This document shows positions 55,977 through 64,000 of a stretch of DNA of 64,000 bases, in pieces; the stretch's first letter is position 1, and every line of letters begins with the position of its first letter. The DNA is from Sialis fuliginosa (Eukaryota; Arthropoda; Insecta; Megaloptera; Sialidae). The stretch covers positions 17,680,701 through 17,744,700 of the forward strand of contig OY540816.1 of NCBI GenBank assembly GCA_961205875.1. The letters run 5' to 3'. The notes under the pieces are model-generated. The model ran no database searches, had not been told where the DNA came from, and saw nothing but the letters and a program-made list of their open reading frames with translations. A program made the translations under genes and the position numbers.

Positions 55977-57812
55977 GACGCGATTGTCAAACTTTTAAAC
56001 AGATTTATTGGACATGCGTGAATTATTTGATCCGCAACCGGTTCGTGAATTAATTCAGAGGACTAACTTAATTTGGTAGTGTTGTATCTGTAATATATCA
56101 AAGAGTTTTTCTTACACTCATTCAGACACGGATTAAATATTTGCCGGGGAAAAAAATATATATAAAAGATTTAATTTCGAAAAGGTCTCATTTTATAAAG
56201 ATTTCAATACTTTGGTAAAATAGGAAATTATCAGAATACTGAACGTATATATAATATCTACCTTAATTTACTTTTTTAAAGCAAAACCAGTTTTTCGAAA
56301 ATATGCTTTATGAAAGAATTATAGAATTTTTTCATTTAAAATTTTCTGACTTTAATTTTATTACAGAATTAAAATCAATCATGTTGAAATATTTACAAAA
56401 AACATGTTTTTATTATTATACCTTCATAAAGATGTCAGATATTAAAAATTGATATGTTTATCTGCATAGATGCTTAATACATTCCGGCAAAATATTCTTA
56501 TAAAAAAAATAAAAATTTCAACAATCAACCCCTAATGGGGGGAGTAGACAGAGTGTGGGTTTTTGCATTTTTTAACTAAGAACCAAGATATTTACGATTT
56601 TGTATCATAAATGTATTCGAGAAAGGATTATTTCTATCAAATTACGAAATCCACACAAGCGAAGCCGTGGGTAACAGTTTCTTAAACATAAAGCACTCAA
56701 TTTTAATTAGAAATTTTTTTAATATACCTTATAAACTATACAATCCAAAAGTTTTTATGAAAATTCATTCATAGTAAATCGATTCTGAGATTTTTGTATT
56801 TTAGGCACCTATTTCTATCTAATCTGATATCTATAACACCGTAAAAAAGGTATTATTTCTTATATGCATTGAGCTATAATTAAGTTACCTAATTATTTTA
56901 TAATATAATATATTATTATGAAACTTCGGCTTCAATTTACTCGATTTCGCTTGAATAAAATTCCATAACTGAACTCAATTATTGTAAACATATACAATGT
57001 TATATCACACATTATCTATCTCTATAACTAATAAACAGTCTCATAAAACAGGAAACTAATCAGAAAAGAAAAATCCGTACATATTCTCTCCACACATCGT
57101 TGCTAAAAGTAGGTGAACATTACAGAAATTACATTTTACAGTTGGTAATAATGTCTTGGTCATTAAATAAATAACGTACTAACCAGGAACTTTTTATTGT
57201 GCAGATACTAGGTAAATGCATTGTACGAGTTCAGCTAATAACAAGATTATCAACTTTTTAGTCGGTAGAAAAAACACAGTTTATGTTAAGATCTGGGAAA
57301 GTGTTGATAGGAAAAAGGTGTTTTCATCTAATGTTTATATAATTGTATCATAACAAAACCAGGTGGTTATATTATAAAATAAATTAACTATTTTTGTTGG
57401 ATATTTTCGAAAAGGCTAACGTGCTTTCAGTAAAAAATTAAATGAAGGTAGGAAGAGTAGAGGATATAATAAAATTTAATTTAAATTTAAATTGGAAACA
57501 TCTCCACCTTAACGTGTTATATAATATTCCATAGAGAACAAACGGAATACTACTCACTCTTTGCCAAAATTATAATCAATATGAAAATATTCATAGGCAA
57601 TATAATCTTTCATATTTTATTTTAATTTATATCTATTGTTTTGTCCCAATTTAACACGAAAACTAATGAATCTATTTTGATGGGACTGATATAAAGCCTA
57701 ATAATCTATAATTAATTATAACTGCATGATGGCAGATTTACGACTGTCATATATTCAGAAAAATGTATAACTTATATTTTCTAAATAAAAGTTAGTTGTG
57801 ATGTTGATATAA
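55977..57812. other. AT-rich stretch with one dispersed phrase
   Basis: AACCCCTAATGGGGGGAGTAG at 56527 and CCACACAAGCGAAGCCGTGG at 56651 follow the order of a common insect repeat tail. The rest shows no frames or element ends. Confidence 0.35.
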
Positions 57813-58003
57813 TTAAGCCTTAACACTTTACAGAAGCGGTCTCCATCACCGCTTCGACCTTGCAAATCTATTATATGTGATTTAATACATGTGGCATGTT
57901 AGCTGCGTCGAAACGGCGCTGCGTTTTGACGCAGCTAACATGTAATAGATTTGCAACGTCGAAGCGGTGACGGAGACCGTTTCTGTAAAGTGCCAAGGCT
58001 TTA
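57813..58003. repeat. Near-perfect 190-bp palindrome (MITE-like)
   Basis: The left arm AAGCCTTAACACTTTACAG (57815-) continues AAGCGGTCTCCATCACCGCT, TCGACCTTGCAAATCTATTA. The right arm is the inverse, ending CTGTAAAGTGCCAAGGCTT (to about 58001). Inside is a second nested hairpin, CATGTTAGCTGCGTCGAAAC against GTTTTGACGCAGCTAACATG, around GGCGCT. Arms differ at only a few positions. Much richer in GC than the flanks. TTAA-like bases bracket it, but no clear target duplication is seen. Confidence 0.85.
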
Positions 58004-58199
58004 AACCATCACTGCTGCCGTGGTGGAGAAGTAAAGTCTACGTTTTGAGAGCAACTAGTCGCACGGGCATTCATAATAATAAATAACCTTTAGGGAAGAA
58101 AATAACCTCTACTTTTGAAAGTCTTACAAAAATCTAAGAAAATACGTAAGTATAAAATATTCTATAAATTCCTAACAAACTGTTTTTATAAATAATTAA
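58004..58199. other. AT-rich stretch, nothing recognised
   Basis: Contains CTGCTGCCGTGGTGGAGAAG (58012-), slightly GC-rich; unassigned. Confidence 0.3.
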
Positions 58200-58235
58200 A
58201 TAAACTTTTTTTCGGTATGCCCACCTACGTCACTG
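58200..58235 (-). mobile_element. hAT-type terminus (single end)
   Basis: On the minus strand from 58235: CAGTGACGTAGGTGGGCATA, close to the CAGTGACGTAACTAGG end at 1014. No opposite end was found to the left. Confidence 0.35.
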
Positions 58236-58609
58236 GAAATACATACAAACCTACATTTAAATATGATTTTCACGTAATTGAGGACAGCAGTGTATAGAGT
58301 TTGCATACAAATAGTGTAGTAGTAATTATGTATGAAGCATTTTCATCAAACATTATTATTAAGCAGTCGTTCTGAATCGACTAAATAAATATTGCATATT
58401 TGATAATAAACAAAATTATAAATTATTTAGCATAGAACAATCATTAATTTTGCAAATGCAAAGACTTTAATCAAATATTTACATTCATTATATATATATT
58501 TGCGTGTAATATTAAAATGTATATTTGAAATATACATATTTAATGCTTTATCAACTTAAAAACGATGGTATATTTTCGATTATCGTTATCGAAATAATTG
58601 TGAAAATTT

Positions 58610-58845
58610 TTTCGTCTGTTGTGTTTTTGGACGTTTCGAACGGCTTTCACCAGCAATAACCATTCTGTTGTCTTTATAATAATGGATCCATGTTTCATCC
58701 ATTGTCACAAATCGGATGAAAAATTCTTCTTATTGCGGTGAAACAGTGTCAAATTTTGCATTGAAAGTCGAATACGTTCATCTTTTTGGTAAATTGTTAA
58801 AAAACGTGGTTTTTTATTAAGGATATGACCAGCACATCGTTGAAC
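58610..58845 (-). pseudogene. mariner transposase fragment
   Basis: Minus-strand translation gives PRFLTIYQKDERIRLS, LTLFHRNKK, then after a one-base frame change near 58727 VTMDETWIHYYKDNRM and GESRSKRPKTQQTK. VTMDETWI is the hallmark around the first catalytic aspartate of mariner transposases, and GES..KRPKTQQ is the conserved segment after it. Only the middle of the usual ~345-residue protein is present; the N-terminal DNA-binding part and the two later catalytic aspartates are missing. The remnant is therefore a non-functional DNA transposon fossil. TIRs were not identified. Confidence 0.9.
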
Positions 58846-59950
58846 GAATCGTTTTTTAAACTATTTACTAAAGAAAATACTAATTTTCATTTTCCCATTT
58901 AACGTCAAAACTTTAAATTACACTACTAGCTTCTATTTGTAGATAGCTTCCAATTACTCACATACTTAAATATAATTTTGCTCTTTTTAAACACTTTTTA
59001 ACAATGATGTTTTAATAATAGGTAACATGTTAATTATTTCTTTCTTAGTTAATGTCAACTTCGTCCTAATATGGTTTTAATCTTGACTTCAAAATGACTT
59101 GATTGAAAAGGACAATAACTCTATCAAAAACAATCTGAAGGTGAAAATAATTAAAAGAAGATAATATTTATAATAATTCAAATTCAAATTACTTAAATAT
59201 GTTATAAAAAATAGTAAAAAAAACTTTTCGATCTAAATTATATGGATGTACAATGTAAGTACATACATATTATAGAATTATATTAATATTTTAATTTAAA
59301 TAAATTGAATTTTATTATACATGTACCTACTAGCATATTTGTATAAGATGGCTATCTAGATAAATATACAACTAGAAAACCATATTTATATCTACCCAAG
59401 ATAATAAATAAGTACATTGTAAGTACATAGAACCCTATGCTACTCGCTAATTTAATAATAGAAAAATAAATAATAATCCCACACAAAAATCCTTACTTCC
59501 TGGACTATCATTATATTACACCCGATGCAAAGATACGAAATTGCAATAGAACGTGTATACGGTCAAACACTGAATTCATAAAATTGTGCAGCACTAGAAG
59601 TATGTTTACATTAGTTCAGATCAGATATGTTAATCCAGCGTGCGTTGGAAATTGCAGCGCAATCTCGATCCACGATGGCTAGGAGCTTGTGTAATGGGAA
59701 AATTATTGTAATGAGATGCGGGGATTAAGAATAATGACCGGGCTGTAAGAGGGTGTATGTTAATAGCGTCTTTTGGTCTTGTAAACATCATCTGTGAGTG
59801 GATGTTTGTAAATATTCAGTTTTGTGTGATTTGTGAACTGATGAAGTTAAATGGTTAGATTTAAATAAATTTAAGAATTTTGTGAGGAATAATATTCAGC
59901 TTGAAATATTATCAGGTCAAGTATGTAATAAATAATGACAGTATTTTTAA
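58846..59950. other. AT-rich stretch with a GC-richer patch at 59630-59765
   Basis: CAGCGTGCGTTGGAAATTGC, CTCGATCCACGATGGCTAGG and GACCGGGCTGTAAGAGGG make 59630-59765 compositionally distinct, but no frame is open through it and splice sites are weak. It could be an untranslated exon or a repeat. Confidence 0.25.
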
Positions 59951-59954
59951 CTAA

Positions 59955-60345
59955 CTTCAAATAAGGATGAGGTTCTCGATTCGACAATATATATTTTAAC
60001 TTCCTATTAGTATGTAATCAGTCCGAGAATCAAAATTCAAAATTTCAACATATTTTTACGTTTTCAGAAAAATGTATGTGCGTGTAATTTTTTACGTGCA
60101 CGAAATCTCGCAAATAAAAATGCTATTGACTTCGTTGGGGTGCCAATCGAAGCGTCTTTGCATGAATATTATCTGAAAGAAAGGATTTTTCGAAATTCAA
60201 CCTCTACGAGAGTAAAAAGGGAAAAATAAAAATATTTTTAAGAAAAAAATTAAACCGACTTCAAAAACTGTTAACTTTAATTATTATATTCTTTTCTGTA
60301 TTTTTAGGGCTTTTTTAAGTCGGTTTTATTTATTTTTTCTCAAAA
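59955..60345. repeat. Insect dispersed repeat with F6 hairpin, copy 2
   Basis: AAGGATGAGGTTCTCGATTC (59964-) and AAAAATGTATGTGCGTG precede AAACCGACTTCAAAAACTG (60252-) and its inverse TTTTTTAAGTCGGTTTTA (to 60329). The combination is known from a common insect intergenic repeat. The hairpin core parallels 35467-35541. Confidence 0.6.
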
Positions 60346-62177
60346 AAAATTTTTTTTTAATCTCTGTTTTACTTTCACTGTTACTTTAAAACAGGGTAAG
60401 TATATAAATTAACTACGGTACACAAGGATTCAAATATTATTATAATGTTAATATTACGATAAACTCGAAAAAAAAATTATTGTTTTGAGAAACATTAACC
60501 AAACTTTTATTTTAAATTTCGTCTTCAAATTATCATAAAATTATGTGAATTTATATAAAATTTCATTTTTATGATCAAATATCAAATCAATTTTTTTTAA
60601 ATCCCTATTAACTGGCCCCCGTTCAGATTTTACTTGATTCCGAAACCCAAGCAACCCTTTTTATATTCGTTGAATTTTATTTTTAATAAAAAACTTTCTC
60701 TTTATACAAATGTAACACCACAGTATGATTTTTTAACAATGTCATGCAACCGTGAACGATGCTTCTTTCAACTGAATGATACAATAGGGAAAAAAATCTA
60801 TTACATCTAGTGTCTTGATTATCTCAAGTTCATTGATCTTAGTCAAAAACAGAATTATATGCTATCTCAATCTACACCTATTTTTCCATTTTTAGATTTG
60901 TGATTTATTTAGTTTAAAAGGCGTTTTTTTGAATTGTGGAGTATTCCAATTAAAATGATATAATGGGTGATCTTGGTGAGTCAGCAAAAAATCAACAAAC
61001 TAATAAAAAAATAATACCTTCTGTATATTATTTTCAACTGAACTTCAATGACCTTACGATAATAAATATTTTATTTCTGTATAAATAAAATTTAAAAAAG
61101 TATTTCTTAATCTATAGCTTCCGAACCTTCGGTGAGTCAAAGAAAATGTATCAAAGAAAAAATTTACTTTTCACTATCGGTCCCAAAAAATACTGTCTAG
61201 AATCTAGAAAACTGGTAAAAACTTCCACAATTAACGTACCTATGAGGCACACATTATATTTTTTATATATTGAACATTATAATTTTAACTTACTTTTTTG
61301 TACGTTTCTTGCAAAAAATAATCAATATAAAAGATCTAAAACAATTTTTTGGTAGGTCACACATATTTTTGCAATTTCAGCCTTGACAATGTAATCTAAA
61401 TCAGCCACTCGAAAATATTCATTTAACACTGTTTCACTCTAATAACGTTAACTGTCTTCGAGGCAATGCATTTTTAATTAACAATGATACATTTTTTTAA
61501 GTTTTTGTAAATGTAATTACCCATTACAATGTATGTACAGCGAAATCTTGATTATTAAAAACGGGCCATAACAGTTAATAAATCCAAAATTATTTATAGA
61601 CAGTCAAGTTAATTATAAAATAAAAGTTTCATCTGATTTAAATAATAATGCACTTGTGCAGAGTTATAGAAACATTGTTTTTATAATTAGCATTATATAA
61701 TAATAGAATTTGGTAGCGTTGTTAGGTACGGTAAAAACACTATTAAGAAAAACGCGATATTATATAATTATATATGTTGTAATTAACAACATAGTAATAT
61801 ATACTTCTTATTTGAACTCGCAATAAACTTTTATGTATAATTCTAAATCTGTCTCACATGAGCAATTTCCTCCATTAAATATATTTGCAAAGACATTGAT
61901 CATATATTTAAAAACATCATTGAATTTATACCATATGATTTTTTTTTTATTATCTTGGATTTTTTTGTCAGCCTAATTTCGAAAATCCAATTAATTAAAA
62001 TCTTGTGTCAAAAAAAACGACGTATTATATACAAAACAAAGATATTTACACCATACAGATAGAACCTATATTGATTACCTATAGGTAACTATAGTTGATT
62101 TAATCCTATGTACTTCCAACGCATAATTATTCAGTTTTCTCCTGGAAAAACGGAGAAACAATGGTTTTTTAGTTACT
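60346..62177. other. AT-rich stretch with a weak Tigger-like end
   Basis: TACAGCGAAATCTTGATTAT at 61536 resembles TACAGTSSAAYCTCGATAAT-type pogo/Tigger ends, but no opposite end was found. A 69-codon plus frame (61146-61355) shows no domain. Nothing else supported. Confidence 0.3.
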
Positions 62178-62332
62178 TAAACTAAAAATATACACAATAA
62201 AACACGACACGTGTTTTGACTACACATAATAGTTCCAAACTGTTAGGCTCCTGATGAGGTCTTCTTGTGAAGTCAAAACACGTGTCGAGTGACATTGTTT
62301 TATTGTGATTAAGGTCTTTATTTTTAGTTTAG
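62178..62332. repeat. Inverted repeat around a hammerhead-like core
   Basis: Left arm AAACTAAAAATATACACAAT, then AAAACACGACACGTGTTTTG (62179-62219). Right arm GTCAAAACACGTGTCGAGTG (62272-) through ATTGTTTTATTG to TTTTTAGTTT (62331) is its inverse with insertions. Such inverted units with an ACACGTGT box are reminiscent of Penelope-like element terminal repeats. The asymmetric part between the arms holds the ribozyme-like core described separately. Confidence 0.6.
62240..62295 (+). ncRNA. Hammerhead-ribozyme-like fold, probably inactive
   Basis: CTGATGA (62251-62257) matches the conserved 5' core. GTCTTC (62259-62264), TTGT loop and GAAGTC (62269-62274) form stem II with one mismatch. AAAAC then ACACGTGT gives a loopless 4-bp stem III (62278-62285), and TC at 62285-62286 is the expected cleavage position, followed by GAGT that pairs with GCTC (62247-62250) as stem I. 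The canonical core has GAAA after stem II; here it is AAAA, losing G12, a catalytic base. Very short stem III is typical of type I hammerheads in Penelope-like retroelements and satellite repeats, which act as dimers. A relic is the likeliest reading. Confidence 0.4.
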
Positions 62333-62393
62333 GTGATTCAGTTTTCTGTTTTTTTTCATAAATTAATATATGTACTATGTACATATATTAGAT

Positions 62394-62502
62394 CAGTGAT
62401 TCAATAAAGCGATGAGAACCACCAATTAGCTACCTCTGAATTTTTTTTCACACATTTTTAAACCCGTAAAATTCTGTCGCAGACCGGTGGTTGAAAATAC
62501 TG
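62394..62502. mobile_element. Tiny hAT/Charlie-like MITE (about 109 bp)
   Basis: Left end CAGTGATTCAATAAAGCGAT with GAGAACCAC; right end on the minus strand CAGTATTTTCAACCACCGGT then CTGCGAC. Ends of the form CAGTGGTTCTCAACC.. followed by GGTCCGCG are typical of hAT/Charlie elements. No exact 8-bp duplication remains, so the insertion is old. Confidence 0.45.
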
Positions 62503-63109
62503 ATTTAACATATTCATATATGGCAAATTGAATTACAGTTATCCAATTATATCTTTCAAAAGATACATGAAATTTAATTTCAATCATGATTACAAAATTG
62601 AATTTGGCATCAAATATCTTTTGAAATGCCAGAAAACAAAAGATATCGTTTAACATTTGATATATTTTCTATTATATTTTTTTAAACACACATTTGAATT
62701 CTATATAAGGCTACGACCACACACTGCTTTGTACAGAATTTACTTCAAGATAGAAATTCTAACAAATCAAATCAAAAAAAAAAAAAGTTAAAAATTCTCA
62801 TCGTATATTATAGTCAGCTTTATTTTATCATTTTTTAATTCGCACCGTTTCATAAATAATTTAAAAAATTCATAAATGACAAAAGAAAACATTGTTTCCA
62901 GCTGTAAGATCATTATCAGAAAGAGCAAGTTTTCATCCCTGACGAATATTACTCATAAATATAACATTTCAGTCTTCTTTGTATTGTCGTTTTTCAGTTA
63001 CAGATAGATACACAGACATCATGGCAAAAATAGAATGGATTCAGGGAAAATCAAAATTGTTATTTCCATCAAAATCACAAGTGCAAAAAAATGTTTAACA
63101 ATGAAAATT
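62503..63109. other. AT-rich stretch, nothing recognised
   Basis: A 76-codon minus frame at 62426-62656 overlaps the tiny MITE and looks like chance. No further features. Confidence 0.35.
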
Positions 63110-63688
63110 TAAAGAATCAAAAGCTGATGTGTCAAATCGTTATGAATTTTCTCGGGATTTTAGAGCAGTGGTAATGTAAATGCTATGCATTTTATACTAT
63201 ATACACTTGTCACCACTGCTTTTAGATCGCTAATTTTATTTAACGCGCATGCGTCAGAATTGATTAAAACTGTGAGTGGGATGTCATTTATATTTAATAC
63301 TCCGCAAATATCATTGGTCACGTTCACGACTGACCAAAAACAGTGAACAACGAGCTTTGATTGGTTGATTCATAGAATTTCTGATGGAATGTACCAGTTT
63401 AAAGAATGTCATTTTTTAAGCGTGTAAGGAAGTGAGAAAGAAGTAACTAGAAAGAGATAGAAACTAGTGACCAAGCTAACCAAAGTTTATATCTCTTTAT
63501 GGTTACTTCTGTCTCACTTCCTTACACGCTTGAAAAATTACATTCTTTAAATTTCTGGTACAATCCACCAGAAATTCCATAAATCAACCAATCAAAGCTC
63601 ATTGTTCACTGTTTTTGGTCAGTCGTGAATTCGTGAACGTAACCATTAGCTTAGCTTTTCTCTTGGACAAATTCTTTATAAAACCCGG
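63110..63688. mobile_element. F2 MITE, third copy, split by a palindromic element
   Basis: F2 sequence at 63110-63315 (AATGCTATGCATTTTAT, ACGCGCATGCGTCAG, GTCATTTATATTTAATACTC) resumes at 63645 (AGCTTAGCTTTTCTCTTGGA) and ends CTTTATAAAACCCGG at 63688. The two parts join exactly as in the uninterrupted copy at 31880-31925 (ATATCATTAGCTTAGC). The left terminus is shortened. The insertion is described separately. Confidence 0.8.
63316..63644. mobile_element. Palindromic element GGTCACGTTCACG nested in F2
   Basis: 329 bp with arms of about 140 bp: GGTCACGTTCACGACTGACC, CAGTGAACAACGAGCTTTGA, AAGAATGTCATTTTTTAAGC and GTGTAAGGAAGTGAGA on the left, and their inverses on the right, ending CGTGAACGTAACC. 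ATT (or CATT) flanks both sides (63312-63315, 63644-63647), fitting a 3-4-bp target duplication. A single arm is found at 20308-20430. Non-coding; superfamily unsettled, with Harbinger-like 3-bp duplication possible. Confidence 0.85.
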
Positions 63689-64000
63689 CATGAAATATAG
63701 ATTCATAAATTAGAATAGATGTGTGCAAATTTCTACACGAACAGTTGACAATCCCAAATGTGGCGTACACATGTCGGTGTTAATTACCGGGTAATGATCA
63801 TTAGGTACGTTGATGGCGGTGCACTGAGAGTGCGGATTCTACACCAACGTGGCGGTTAATTGGAGCGAGAAACCGTACACCCGAGTTCAGGCTCGAACGA
63901 GCACCGCCATCGCCCGCTAACAGTGTGAAACCAATCAGCAACAAACGCGCGCTATCTAGATTGATTTATACTCCTATTTATGGTAGTATTTACGAGGACT
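63689..64000. other. CpG-rich right edge, promoter-like or repeat
   Basis: From about 63760 CpG and GC rise sharply. GATGGCGGTGC (63812-63822) and GCACCGCCATC (63901-63911) are exact inverses 78 bp apart. ACCAATCAGCAACAAACGCG (63931-) contains a CCAAT box. No frame is open through it. It may be the promoter region of a gene outside the window or another inverted-repeat element. Confidence 0.3.

Noticed and set aside
58600-58900. mariner relic as an active transposon
   Set aside because: Only the middle third of the transposase is present, with a frame change and missing later catalytic residues.

Overview
The window looks like a gene-poor, transposon-rich stretch of an arthropod nuclear genome, most likely an insect. 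It is very AT-rich throughout (about three quarters A+T by eye). It has short interstitial TTAGG-type arrays (the insect telomere motif, 18340-18363), a mariner transposase relic, many hAT, piggyBac and Tc1/mariner-type miniature elements, and stretches resembling dispersed repeats common in insect intergenic DNA. The insect order cannot be fixed from this. No complete protein-coding gene, rRNA, tRNA or CRISPR array could be recognised. Most open frames are short and AT-biased, and many lie inside repeats.

Layout. 1-4.6 kb holds a run of cut-and-paste elements: a hAT-like end, a hAT MITE with an exact 8-bp target duplication, a piggyBac-type MITE with TTAA sites, and a 1-kb hAT-type element with a foldback palindrome in its core. 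5.8-7.0 kb is a dispersed repeat (called F1 here) whose 174-bp segment has expanded into five tandem copies. 7-20 kb is mostly anonymous AT-rich DNA with a 1.4-kb terminal-inverted-repeat element (9211-10588), short hairpins, a pogo-like end, an open frame with a possible exon (16659-16759) and a 280-bp MITE (19416-19695). 20-28 kb holds several inverted-repeat elements and a second foldback copy. 28-45 kb holds further copies of F1, F2 and F5, the third foldback copy (with its loop inverted), a broken tandem repeat and duplicated modules. 46-52 kb has a Tc1/mariner-type MITE, a 163-bp-period duplication, a candidate terminal exon on the minus strand (50904-50981) and a second piggyBac-type MITE. 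52-64 kb has F1 and F2 copies, a possible promoter and first exon (55835-55974), an almost perfect 190-bp palindrome, the mariner relic, a hammerhead-ribozyme-like fold (62251-62290), a nested palindrome-in-MITE insertion (63110-63688) and a CpG-rich right edge.

Family labels F1-F6 and E are local to this report: F1 (5.8-7.0, 29.3, 32.7, 42, 52.8, 55.4 kb), F2 (31.6, 54.4, 63.1 kb), F3 (19.4 kb), F4 (20.9, 40.4 kb), F5 (14.3, 33.5, 50.7 kb), F6 (35.5, 60.3 kb), E (21.5-22.1, 27.9 kb). The genes here do not form a system; the activity is that of transposons inserting into, duplicating and inverting one another. Candidate exons are flagged at low confidence because they rest only on base composition, open frame and splice-like sites. 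No retroviral, LTR-type or Polinton element was recognised.
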